Assembly: GCA_032622095.1 (NCBI GenBank)
Contig: CP136061.1
Location: 99,115,099-99,179,098, forward strand
DNA length: 64,000 nt
Origin: Siphonodentalium dalli
Taxonomy: Eukaryota; Mollusca; Scaphopoda; Gadilida; Siphonodentaliidae
Direction: 5' to 3'
This document shows, in pieces, positions 37,859 through 49,945 of the stretch (its first letter is position 1; each line of letters opens with the position of its first letter). The position numbers were made by a program, and so were the translations under genes. The notes beneath the pieces were generated by a model. That model searched no databases. It was given only the letters and a program-made list of their open reading frames with translations, and was not told where the DNA came from.

Positions 37859-38430
37859 AACTTTTTGGTCAAAACCAAAATTGGTTTTTATCAAAACCAA
37901 AATTGGTTTCATATATAAAACCAGTTTGGGTTTTGATCAAAACCAGTTGGCGCTTGGTATTTGGTTTTAATCAAAACCTAATTTGGTTACATATATGGGA
38001 CAAAAGTTCTATACCAATTTTGGTTTTGATCAAAACCAGTTGGCGCTCGGTATTTGGTTTTGATCAAAACCTAATGGTTGCATATATGGGACAAAAGTTC
38101 AAAACCAATTTTGGTTTTGATCGAAACCAAATATTCATACAATTTGGTTTTGATCAAAACCAATTTTGGTTTTGATCAAAACCAGTTGGCGCTTGGTATT
38201 TGGTTTTGATCAAAACCTAATTTGGTTACATATATGGGACAAAAGTTCAAAACCAATTTTGGTTTTGATCGAAACCAAATATTCATACAATTTGGTTTTG
38301 ATCAAAACCAATTTTGGTTTTTATCAAAACCAGTTGGCGCTTGGTATTTGGTTTTGATCAAAACCTAATTTGGTTACATATATGGGACAAAATTCAAAAC
38401 CAAATTTGGTATTTTAAAAAACCAAAACGT
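37859..38430. repeat. GGTTTTGATCAAAACC palindrome satellite
   Basis: The perfect palindrome TTGGTTTTGATCAAAACCAA recurs about twelve times. A higher-order unit of about 148 bp (including CAGTTGGCGCTTGGTATTTG and ACATATATGGGACAAAAGTT) is clear at the right: the latter word recurs near 37,990, 38,080, 38,228 and 38,376. The array lies just inside the right end of the 27.9-kb insertion; a small counterpart is at 19,150-19,280. Confidence 0.9.
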
Positions 38431-38747
38431 TTAAGAGTGTAGGTGTGAGTGCTTGTCGCTTATAAATTTCCAATCAAAATATGGTCGCTGTCGTAATTAT
38501 TGATTTTCGCAATCAATAAAACGAGGCGGTCCGCATTAGGCAAGTACGATTAATTATCTCGACGATACAGAGACATTACTGCTAAACCAACCGTCTGGCT
38601 GGACCAGGTTTAAACCAAAGATGACGAATGCGTCACTTAAACCTGCGTTCGCGGGTTTAAACCACGGATTTTGCTGACTCACGGCGGTTTAAACCTAGAG
38701 GTTTGCGTAGACCAGGTTTAAACCGGAGATGACGAATCGGGCCTATA

Positions 38748-39092
38748 AGTTCTGATCAGACTGGATACCTGAAAGGCAGACGGGTATATCGGCGACAACG
38801 CAAGGCTGATATATCACATTATTTATAATATAAAAATAAAAAATTAAGCCAGAACTTCTTCTCGTTGACTTTGAAAAGGCATTCGATTCTGTGTCATGGA
38901 AATTTCAACACAAATGCCTTGATATGTTTAATTTTGGTGATTCAATTAAAAAATGGATTTCAGTGTTCTATCAAAATATTAATTTTGGTTAGAAATAATA
39001 GAAATATTAAAGATATAACCCTCGGTGGTGAAGAATACAGAGTAACGCTAACGACACGACGCTCATCCTGGACGGCTATTAATCGAGTGTAA
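38748..39092 (+). pseudogene. Broken LINE reverse transcriptase (arm A copy)
   Basis: Frames encode SSDQTGYLKGR, then (after stops) LLLVDFEKAFDSVSWKF and FNFGDSIKKWISVFYQNIN, then NRNIKDITLGGEEYRV. These are consecutive motifs of a non-LTR reverse transcriptase finger/palm, of the kind seen in L1/Tx1-like elements. The stretch between QNIN and NRNIKD, which should hold the GVRQGDPLS motif, is deleted in both arms. Here the catalytic YADD region is also disrupted by a small deletion. It is non-functional. Confidence 0.7.
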
Positions 39093-39175
39093 GGGTCAAT
39101 CCACACCGGGTGCGAGCGCGCTATTTTTACGGCTGTTTTCTGTCGTCCATAGCGGTTCAAAGCGCGCGATTTTTG

Positions 39176-39931
39176 TTGTCGCTTAAACTGTTTATGTCCG
39201 CTCGGGGGATTTGGCATCTATTGGCTGGGCAGAGCCTCGCCCAAATAGACATTCAAATCTCCCCCACGGACATAAACAGTTTAAGTGACGACACTAGCTA
39301 CATATTCCATATTTATCCACCTCTCACTACCTATATTGACTACATAAAGCCTGCCTAATAAATGTCAATGTAGCTCTCCATGTAAAAAAGCTTTATTACA
39401 TGTAGGTTAGTACTACATACTTTCATGACGTAATTATATATGCAAATTGCGCAGGTAACTAGGAACGTCAACCGGCCTAAATGACGTCATTGCGATTTGA
39501 GAACGTTTTATCGTCCATAATTCACTGTTATTGGTACAAAATTAGTAAAAGGGTACACGTTTTAGCTCTAAAACATCTATAAATCAAACAAATGAACAAG
39601 ATCGGCTTAGAATAACTGTAAAAAGCCAACTATTTCGCTCTAAACTACCCTTGTGTCTTCCATGTCAATGATGTCATGAATACTAATTAGTTTGCTTGAC
39701 CTGATAAATGTAATGCGGTCATCGAAGTAACGAACACAAAAATTAGAAAAATGAAAGAATTCCCCCACAAAAATCAAGTTTTGCGCGATGGATAAATAAA
39801 ATATGTAGCTAATGCTGTCGTTTAAAAGGTTTATGTCCGCTCGGGGGATTTGGCATCTATTGGACTCGACCGAGCCTCGCCAATAGATGCCCAAATCCCC
39901 CCTCGCGTACATAAACCGTTTAAGCGACGGC
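39176..39931. mobile_element. Foldback element with paired hairpins (arm A copy)
   Basis: Two hairpins (39,176-39,292 and 39,816-39,931), each with arms like CGCTTAAACTGTTTATGTCC and a GGGGGATTTGG stretch, point towards each other and bracket a 520-bp core. CACTAGCTACATATT words lie beside them. The whole is repeated in arm B at about 52,295-53,045. It resembles a foldback-type DNA element; no coding frame is present. Confidence 0.65.
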
Positions 39932-40349
39932 ACTAGCTACATATTCTGTATACAGCATTGAGATTTATTCAGCCACGAATGACGTTATGTTCCATGATTG
40001 TACCACCCCTGGTCAAGTGGTCCTGATAATGTGCTATGATGTGTTTGGGTCCTGCTGAATTGCTATGATGATGTTAGGGCAAACTGATGCTGTTAACAAA
40101 AAGTACCGGTATATTTTTTTAATTTGTCTTTTTCGCGGTGTTCCGATAATCTGAACATATCCAGGAAAAGCCATAATGTGTATCAAACATTAAAAAACAT
40201 ATTCATTGCGAAATATTTTTAATACTGGTTGTATTAGTTGTTGAAAATCGACTATATTCAAGATGGTTATTCACGTCGTTTTAGAAACACCAGCGCAGGC
40301 ATTATTATATTTTTCAAAAATATATATGTTCTTAAATGTTTCATATAAT

Positions 40350-42250
40350 GTTTCAACTCATCAAAAATATATATTATGCATTACGGCTTCAATAATCCCA
40401 AAAGACAGTTCTCTATGACAGATACACCATATTTTACGGAAATAACAGTCTCACATTGTGAAAAAGATCTGGGAATTCACATCGATGACCAATTGAAATT
40501 TGAAAACATGTCAGCACCACCATTAGCAAAGCCAATCAGATTATTGGAATCATATGCAGAACCTTCACCGAACTAAACTCAGAAACATTCACTAGACTTT
40601 ACTCCTCAATGGTGCGACCAATTATTGATTATGGACATTATACAGTTGTCGCCCGTTGTCGAGGGAGACATTGAGATTTGTCACCCGCTCGAGAACGGAA
40701 TGTCTCCCGAGGAGCGAAGCTCCGAGGGAGCCATTCCGTTCTCGAGCGGGTGACAAATCTCAATGTCTCCCGAGAAGAAGGGCAACAACTGTTTTGTTAT
40801 CCGATTATACCACATAAAATAGCCTTGTCATCCACACGCACGATGTTGCACTGATCGAGTCATGAGTGCTTTCTTTCCCGATTATGTATATTTTCAGTAA
40901 CTACTTATCGTCCCATATGATTTATGTTCCATAAACGATAGTCAAGCTGTTAAGCGTTTGATAATCCGTGTTTATTTACGATCATTTTGGTGGTCAAATC
41001 GTCAATATCGGTCCATGCAATGTAAACCAATAAGCCATATAGTATGTTCTCGTCTTCTGCAAGGCATATTCAATGTCGTCTTGTGCGCGCAATTTACTCG
41101 CGATGTTCATTTCATAAAGGTCTTCCCCGAAAGATATTGGGAAGTTGTCAATTTCATTAATGTACATTCATATGTGTCAGTGCTCATGGCGATCCTCACA
41201 TAAAATACCTCTATGATCACATTGCAGACATCGCGGAGGGTAAGCGTACAGTACCATTCATTCGCGACAAACGTATGCATTACGTTGTCTACCAGTGAAC
41301 ATTTATAACCAACCAACCTAAAGGGATCCTCTCTTTTAATCTTGCATCATAATGTCGACAGGGACAAATTGAATCATCGAGATGTTTCGATGTAAAAAGT
41401 AAATAATAACGCTTGTCCGATAAAAGTATCAACTTAAAACTTAAGAATATATTAGTGTTCACTAAATATATGCAAATTAGCAAACACCACAACTGGTGTC
41501 TTTTGCGAATCCGTGGGGTATATAAGATCTATGATTTTTTAGTACGTTGTAGTGATGCGAAGTAGATGAGTTACTGCAGTGTGTGTTTGGAGATATTCTT
41601 GCAATATAACATCAGGCGGGCAACAAAAACAATGTATCCCGGGTCAGCGGGCGACAGTGTGATTTGTCGCCCGGCACGTGACAGCACATGGGCCAATCAG
41701 AAGGGTGGAAAATAGGGAGGAGGATAACAATGCATATGGAGCCCTCATCTGCTTAAACATTCAAGGGCATTAGAAAGTCTGCAGAGGCGAGCGAGACGCA
41801 TGGTTCCGTGGCTGCGGAGATATTCTTATGAAGATAGACTCTCTATCCTTAGACTCATGTCCCTTAAGTACAGGCGGTTACGTGGCGACCTAATAGAGGT
41901 ATACAACATAAAGAGGGGGCATTACAACATCAAAGATGAAACGCTATTCGCTGATGCGACATATGCACCGACCAGAGGCCATTCGTGTAAAATGATGATA
42001 GAACACTGTAATAAAGATGTCAGAAAATACTTTTTTACACAGAGAATTCGACCAATCTGGAAGAGGCTACCAAATGCGGTCGTTAGTGCTGAGACTTTAA
42101 ACCACTTCAAGGAATTGTTGGACTACCACTATATTGATATACAGTATCAAACAGACTTCCCATAATATGTTATTTGTATGTAATTTTGAAATGCGTAAGC
42201 ACCGGAACTCGGTCAGACTCGTTCCGTGAAATATATGATATGATGATATG
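40350..42250 (+). mobile_element. 5'-truncated CR1/Jockey-like LINE, broken
   Basis: Two blocks of one reverse transcriptase C-terminal half are visible. The first (40,352-40,636) carries FNSSKIYIMHYGFNNPK and EKDLGIHIDDQLKFE and then, after a one-base frameshift near 40,508, SKANQIIGIICRTF and MVRPIIDYGH. The second (41,737-42,165) carries WSPHLLKHSRALESLQRRA, YEDRLSILRLMSLKYRRLRG and RKYFFTQRIRPIWKRLP. This order is typical of CR1/Jockey-group LINEs. A 1.1-kb insertion separates the blocks. A GATATGAT tail ends it near 42,250. Arm B lacks the whole piece (TTCATATACACAC near 51,885), so this is an insertion. Confidence 0.8.
40637..41730. mobile_element. Insertion inside the LINE, with a 150-bp foldback
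   Basis: It interrupts the LINE reading frame between the DYGH and WSPHL motifs. The left end is a near-perfect hairpin (40,642-40,792) with arms ACAGTTGTCGCCC... and ...GGGCAACAACTGT, about 70 bp each, centred on GGAGCGAAGCTCC. The right side (41,615-41,690) repeats GGGCAACA and GGGCGACA words in the opposite sense. Reading frames between (for example 40,958-41,203) resemble nothing I know. Confidence 0.6.
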
Positions 42251-42946
42251 ATATACACACACTGTTTTGTCCTCAAATCGCTCGGATTAGCCAAACACCG
42301 CGAAAATGAAAACTTTAGAAAAAATAACGGTACTTTTTCGTAACGGCATCAGTTTGCCCTACCCGCATCCTAGCAATTTAGCAGGACTACCAGCATCATA
42401 GCATATTAGCAGGACCACTTGACCAGGGGTGTGTACGGAGATGTAACAGTATAAATCGGATATAGCAATGTTATATGTGGGATTCACATCCACTTGCAAT
42501 TTAGTCAGAAAGCAGAGTTATAACAATATAATTATCATTGTCATGTTGCGAAATGTGTAAAAAATAAAGAATGCGTGATGAGTTGTTCAACATGTCATTA
42601 ATACATAACACTTTGTAGTGTCAATGTTCCTATTGGAAATGTAGCCCTATAATTCGCAGCAAAAACTGTGTTACAATTACTACAATTTTACTTCAAAATT
42701 ACAAACTGTCCCGGTGGCGGAACCAACTAAAGATTTGGTTCCAACACAATTTTCTTGGTTCTTCACTAATAACCTAATCATTTTGGCAAATTACATTGGT
42801 TCTTTGAGGAGGGGGAGAGAGAGTGGGGGGGGGGGGAGACGTAGACCCGAGTCTAAGATTATCGATCGAGAATAACCCGGATTTGCGTTCCGGAACTGAA
42901 TCAAGACGACAGGTATGCACACGCGCTGCCTTTCGAATGACGAATA

Positions 42947-43982
<1,036 letters not shown>

Positions 43983-43986
43983 TTAA

Positions 43987-44480
43987 AGGTACGGTTGGCC
44001 TTGGCGGTGGGTATCCTGTGAAAATATTTACACCCGTCAAAAACCGCCACAAACAAAAAGAATATCAAAATGTAGACAGACTTTGTCCGTATACAAATCA
44101 GAAATATCGCATAAACAGTATGTTATTGTCATCTGTTTGACCATTGTTATGTAAACAAAAGCATAAAAAGTTACTTTTCTGGTGTTTGTTTATATTATGA
44201 TGGTAAACATAAAGAGCGTTCTTTGTTGGTGAATTCCTGATATGGAACTAATAAAGAGCGTTTATGCCATTTGTGTGTGATTAGCCAGTAGCATTGTGCG
44301 GTCTTCTGTAACACAATCAGGCTCTTGCTTGGGTAAAATACAGTAGGTCTTTGTGATAACATGCTGTTTACGCGATGGTCATGGTATATATGAACGAAAC
44401 TGTATGCGTTTTAATGTTTTTCTGTTTACGGTGATTGGAACAAATATGAATATTTTCGATAACTAAGGCCTCACGTGCCT
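43987..44480. mobile_element. TTAA-flanked MITE, copy 2
   Basis: The homologue of 16,901-17,373 in the same orientation, between TTAA at 43,983-43,986 and 44,481-44,484. Its ends (AGGTACGGTTGGCCTTGG; AAGGCCTCACGTGCCT) are more diverged than those of copy 1. It is 494 bp and carries the same two AAAGAGCGTT words. Confidence 0.85.
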
Positions 44481-44729
44481 TTAATATATATGAATCGAAT
44501 ACCCCTGTCCGGAAATTCTTTTAATTAAATTGATTTTATTTAGATTTTTCTTGTAAAACATATGATCATTTTGACATTTTACGGCTCGCAGAGTGTAACA
44601 AGCGACATAACTCTATCTTTATCTGAGATTGCATGGATGTTCTTCCACTGTCTATTTCTAATAGTAACGAATATGTCCCGCATGAGTTTCTATATCTATA
44701 TTCGCGAATGTCTGTGTTCTATAGAAATT

Positions 44730-46960
44730 CACAGGGGACCATCTATATGGCACTAAAGGGGTATACTAGGGGCAAGGGGTCTACTAGGGGTAACTTTTCA
44801 CGAGAAAGATAATGGTGTGGGTTAGAATTTTCTAAAGTGACGCGGTTGTTGTCAGGGGCAAAAAATGGGGAGGGGTAGGGGAAAAAAATGTCGCCGATTG
44901 ACACGAAACTTATATATAATCATCCTCATGATATAAGGAATCTGATGGTATGATTTAAATATGTCAAAAGTGGCGCCGTTCGAGTCAGAGACGCATGGAA
45001 GGGGAGAGGGGCACCAACATTGATAAACTAAGTTTAGCGCCGAGGGACCATCTAGATGGCACCAAACGGGTCTACTAGGGGTAACGTTTTGCGAGAAAGA
45101 TAATGGTACGTGTGGCTTAGAATTTTCTAAAGTGACGCCGTTGTCAGGGGCAGAACAGGGGAGGGGCAGACAAAAGTTTTGCCGCACAAACGTGGCGCCA
45201 TTCGCGCCAGGTATGCACGGAAGGGGAGAGGGCCACCAATATTGATAAAACTAATTTTAGCGCCGATTTCCACCAAATTCATGTGTATTCTTTTTCATGA
45301 TAAAAGGAATCTAACTGTGTGATTTAAAGACTCCAAATTGCTGTCATTTGGATGAAAGTTTGTGGAAGGGGCATTCAATATGCATGAGTTTAGTCGCCAC
45401 CACATTTATACTTAGCATCCCCATGGTACGAGGAGTCTACTGATGTGGCTTAAATCCGTCACAAGTGACGTCATACGAGTTAGGGAAAGGCAGAGGGGCA
45501 CCAATATTGATACGCAATAAGTTTAGCGACAAGCTTAAATCCGTCAAAAGTGGCGTCATTCGAGTCGGGAAAGGCAGAGGGGCACCAAGATTGATACGCA
45601 ATAAGTTTAGCGACAATTTCCACCAAAGTGATACGCATTCTTATCCATAATACGAGGAGTCTGATCGTGTGATTTAAAGACGCCATGTTGGTGCTGTTTG
45701 GGTGACAGTTGGGGGTTAGTGAGTACTAAATTTGATCAACACTGGTTTAGTCGCCGATTAGTACCAAACTTATCAATAATCATGTCCATGATACGAGGAG
45801 TCTAAGTGGATGGTTTAAGGGTGTCGCAAACTGTCACACATGGGCCATTCGAGTCAGGATGCATAGAGGGTGAGAGGAACACATAAAAGATGAACAATAT
45901 GTTTAGCGCCGATTTCCCACCAGATTGATATATATTCTCCGTGATACGATAAATCTAATCGTTTGGTTTAGATACGCTAAATTAGTGCCGTTTTGGTTGA
46001 GAGATATGGGGCCCCTAAATTGTATACGGATTTGTATACTCGCAATTTTATACAACAACTTTTACAAAATCATCCACACATTATTTTAGCGCCGATTTCC
46101 ACCAAATTGATACACATTCTTCTCCATGAAACAAGGAATCTAATTGTGCGATTTAAAGACGCCAACTTGGTGTCGTTTGGGTGTGAGAATGGGGGAGGGG
46201 CACTAACATTGTTAAGAATTGTTTTAGTCACCCATTGCTACCAATTTTTTTTTTAATCCTCCACATGGTATGATGAGTCTAATGGTGTGGCTTAAAACTG
46301 TTAAAAGTGGTGTCATTCGAGTCAGGGTGCACTGAAAATGAGAGGGGCACCAGAATTCATACATAATAATTTTAGCGCCAATTTTCACGAAATTGATAAA
46401 CATTCTTATCCATGATATGAAAAATCAAATCATGTGATTTAAAGACGATATATTGGTGCTGTTTGTGTGAGAGATGGTGTGGCCCGGGTGGGCACTAGAT
46501 TTGATAACAAATATTGTTTAGTCGCCGATCAGCACTAAACTTATAAATAATCATCTGCATGGTATCAGGAGTCTAATTGTGTAGTTTAAAGATGTCAAAA
46601 GTGGTGCCAATCGAGACAGGGTGAGAGAGACACAACAATTGATAAACAATAAATTATGTTTAGTGTCGATTTCCACCAGACTGATACATATTCTTCTCCG
46701 TGATTCGAGGAATCTAATCGTGTGGTTTAAATACGCCAAATTTGTGCCATTTCGGTGAGAGATGTGGGGGGGGGCCTAAATTGATACGAATTTGTATGCT
46801 CGTCTATGTTAATTTTTTTATATATATTCATCTCTATAATGAGTCGTAAGTTTGGGGTTTAATTCATACAAGTTCTTCTCAAATGATACGAGAAATCAAA
46901 TCGTGCGTGTTAAAACATCACATTTGGTGCCTAAATATATATGAAAATATATGTCTGTCT
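44730..46960. repeat. Diverged satellite of about 145-bp alternating units
   Basis: TTTAGCGCCGATTTCCACCA and TTTAGTCGCCGATTAGTACC-type words alternate from about 45,255 to 46,661, each followed by a CAT(G/A)ATACGAGGAGTCTAAT-like segment. About a dozen units are recognisable. A longer direct repeat (GGGACCATCTA, GGGTCTACTAGGGGTAAC, AGAATTTTCTAAAGTGACGC) occurs at 44,736 and 45,047, with a trace near 46,990. No coding content. Confidence 0.8.
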
Positions 46961-47060
46961 GTATGTGTTTTATATATAACTTCACGGGATACAATCGAGA
47001 TGGCACCAATGCAATCTACAAGTGGTAACTTTTTACGAGGAAGAGAATGGTACATGTTAA

Positions 47061-49239
47061 AATGTTAGTTACATGTTAATATTATAACACAATTGAGTCT
47101 GCCCATTCAATATAGTTTCCATTCAAAAGTTACAAGAGATATGGAAATGTATATATAGAAGGCCTGTTCAACAATATATATATATCTTTAATTCCTCCAT
47201 ATAAATGAAGATATGAAATATATAGAAGCATAGCAACATTTCTTTAAAACTGAGAATAATTAGCCAGTATATAGCACCATGAACAGAGGAGCACCTGGAT
47301 ATTTCTTTAAACTATCTGTATCTTCATGGAAATATGATAACCAGGTGTCCTCAAAATCTTAGTCAAACCCACTAGATTGATTGGTACATCTCTATATGAA
47401 ACCCAATTGTCGTCTTTTATTTTTGCGAATTAATGTGTTAATGATGTTCATGTTATAACGTCTGAAGTATACGCAGTTGTAAATAAATAAATAGTTCTTT
47501 ATTGGTGGGACGGATTAATCGCGATAAACAAAATGACAATCGCTCCGACCCGACAAGGTGAGCTACTACTTATATTTCGTGTGTAAGAATCATGTTTTGT
47601 GATGCTATTTGGATATATAATTTATGAAAATATGGGTAACGCTTTGAACAAGAGTGTCCTCTATTCCCGCCATATATCCATAGTATGCAGAGGGTTTCAC
47701 ATCACTTTTACCTGGGCAAGGCCGGGTAACCCTGATTGTTGCATTATAAAAGAACATATCGATATAAAATCAATATTAATTGATAGAATCGTTTCCGGAC
47801 CGGTCGCAGCTTCGACTATTATTTATTATTTTATACCCAAGAAAATATATAAAACGTGTTTAGGAAGAAACAATCCATCTTTAATGTTATTTATTCTTAC
47901 ATGATGAAGACATAAGGGTCCTTTTTTTCGCTCGTTTTTTTTAAAATGGGATGTATTATGTATTATGATCCATTCATTCGTTATCATCAGTTTCAGGATG
48001 ATAACATTTGTCAGACTGAATGGAATGAAATTTCATATGTGGGTTTACTAGCACAAAATACAGGTCTGGTTCGAAACTTCGAATTCGGGTACCGCCCGCC
48101 AATTTTTCAACAGTTACGGCCCTTTTTGTTGGAATTTGTAGTTGACAGCGGTTAGCATTATTTTGTTGCAATAAATCTATTATGATAACTAAAGCGTATT
48201 TTGAAGAAATGTTGTTGTTGTTGTATATTGATGGTATGGGGACCGTCTGATCGGATTGAGTACCTTTAAATGTTTGCTAAATATTGGATAACGATAGATA
48301 ATACCTTCAAGCTCATGAAGATTTGTTACTTTCTTGGCGGAAGATCAATAAATGTTGAAAAACACGTTGGCGAAAAAATAAGAAATACTTGAATAATAAG
48401 TAACTTAGAGGAAAGAAGTTTGTAACAGAAGTAATATCGAGCTATTGTCATTGGAGCTGAAACTCCCATTTAAAATGTTTTGATAAGACCGTCTCAATTA
48501 AAATTTGATAAAGGGCCATATATTACGTGAAATTTCTTGTTGCAGTGAACATTCTTTTAAAAAAGTTGGTAAACAACTCTCAATAAAAACATTGGTTCAT
48601 TTATGGCATTTCGACAACTTCTCATAATTGTTATTAAAGTGACACGGAACACTGCAGTGGTATTTTAATGTGATTATGCTCTTTTGTGGATAGACATAAA
48701 TGTTCTTTTTACTTTTATGTATTTTATGTTAATGTGATACATTTCATGTTTCTGTAATCAATAGTTGGTATATATCAGCAATGGGTGGCATTCCATTTAC
48801 ATTTACATTTTTTAGTCTAAATATTTTGAACCGATTCAGAAATCAGATAAACATATTTCTACTCAAGAAACAGATTCAGAAATCAAATGTGTCTTTGGAC
48901 ATTGTGTCTTTGGACATTGTGTCTTTGGACATTGCATCTGTACGGCAAAAATGTTGCTTATCAGGTCGCAGGCATTGATTGAAATATACTTGATACTAAT
49001 AAAACATGGAAGTATTGAAAACAAATATCTCTGTTTTGAACAAATTTCCTCTGAAATTTTAAACTTTCCAAAACATGTTTAAGATAATTTTTAAGATTTA
49101 AAAAAGATACTATCCCGTTATACAGTATACAACTCAACATTTATGGGCTATTTTGTTAGTGTGATGATAGACATAAATGTTCTGTTTCTGTGATAGAGTT
49201 AGATTTCTTACAATAAATTTAATTTTTCAGAGCTAGTCA
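47061..49239. other. Gene-free stretch
   Basis: Mostly AT-rich. It contains a fragment ending GAGTACCTTTAA near 48,270, related to the MITE at 15,843, and three 15-bp units of ATTGTGTCTTTGGAC at 48,888-48,935. No convincing gene. Confidence 0.5.
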
Positions 49240-49945
49240 TTTCTTTCGCCAGATGATCTTCACGGAGAACCAAATTGGATCCACACGAGAAACTACGTTA
49301 GTTCATCTCAAGGAACCAAAGAGAATCCAATTAACAATTTTATAATTTCACCCATACAGAGCCCCAGACAAACATGAGCAGACGACACTCTTCTATATGC
49401 TTCTATATATGTGTGGGGCTCCCTGCAGGGTGATGGATGTTTTTTTAATTTTATGTCCTAAAAATTGTAAGAAACATTTATTTAAAAAACATGATAAAAA
49501 ATTGTTAGGCCAATGCATTCTCTTATATATGCGAGGCGACCTATGGTCGACTCGCATATATAAGAGAATGCACTGGCACAGGGTAAAAAAATGCCGACTT
49601 TCGACTGGATTTGATCCAGAACGGTTCTTCGTGAGGAAACAATTGGATTATGTTTGTTTCCTTGCGAAGAACCAACTCGGTTTTCCGCGAAGAACCAGAT
49701 GGGTTCTTCGTAGACAACCGATTTTGTTCTTTGCAAGGAGCCAAACATAACCCAGATTGGTTCTTCGTGAAGAACCAATTGTCCTCGCAAAGAACCAATG
49801 TAATTTGCCCAAATGATTAGGTTATTAGGGAAGAACCAAGAAAATTGTGTTGCAACCAACTGGTTCTTGCGAAGAACCAAATCTTTAGTTGGTTCCGCCA
49901 CCGGGACAGTTTGTAATTTTGAAGTAAAATTGTAGTAATTGTAAC
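49240..49945. repeat. GGTTCTTCG/GAACCAA inverted-word array, left part
   Basis: Some twenty GAACCAA and TTGGTTCTT words in both orientations, for example AACCAATTGGTTCT and TTCTTCGTGAAGAA. The array continues after the hAT insertion at 51,065-51,440. GGTTCCGCCACCGGGACAGT (49,893) and GGTTCCGCCAGTGGGACAGT (51,412) may be ends of the repeat unit. Confidence 0.8.
49509..49577. repeat. Strong 69-bp hairpin
   Basis: GCCAATGCATTCTCTTATAT plus ATGCGAG pairs with CTCGCATATATAAGAGAATG plus CACTGGC: about 27 bp with one mismatch, around the loop GCGACCTATGGTCGA, whose CGACC/GGTCG also pairs. Confidence 0.9.

Larger units (their letters stand above)
19004..38634. mobile_element. Possible inner element sharing the large insertion's termini
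   Basis: GACGGATTCGTCATCT at 19,004-19,019 has a near-complement AGATGACGAATGCGTC at 38,619-38,634. Both are followed inward by GGTTTA/TAAACC and CTGGACC words and then by GGTTTTGATCAAAACC palindromes (19,150-19,280 and 37,859-38,430). This symmetric order suggests a nested or tandem relative of the 27.9-kb element. I find no target duplication, so the right-hand border is uncertain. Confidence 0.35.
10797..38743. mobile_element. 27.9-kb insertion with 30-bp TIRs and TAT target duplication
   Basis: The left end begins GGCCGGATTCGTCATCTCCG and the right end closes with its complement ...GATGACGAATCGGGCC. The inverted repeat matches 29 of 30 bases. TAT flanks both sides (10,794-10,796; 38,744-38,746). 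The inverted sister arm carries the unoccupied site (AAACATTATAAGTTC read on the minus strand, at 53,461-53,475), so the borders are exact. GTTTAAAC words repeat just inside both ends. I see no transposase frame. The interior is filled with other elements (CACTA, TTAA MITEs, arrays). A 3-bp duplication and G/C-rich start recall PIF/Harbinger, but TAT is not its usual TWA target, so the family is open. Confidence 0.8.
38744..42810. repeat. Inverted duplication, arm A, right part
   Basis: This continues arm A after the large insertion and is the reverse complement of about 49,782-53,469. It contains a reverse transcriptase remnant, paired foldbacks, a LINE insertion absent from arm B, and, near 42,700-42,810, the start of the GGAACCAA repeats. 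The word GTTACAAT at 42,670-42,677 is the unoccupied counterpart of the hAT insertion site in arm B. Confidence 0.9.

Noticed and set aside
37903-38357. Frames with repeated VLIKTSWRLVFGFDQN peptides
   Set aside because: Translations of the GATCAAAACC satellite.
47532-47560. Possible first exon: short ATG frame followed by a GTGAGC donor-like site
   Set aside because: Too short to judge and no matching downstream exon could be found.
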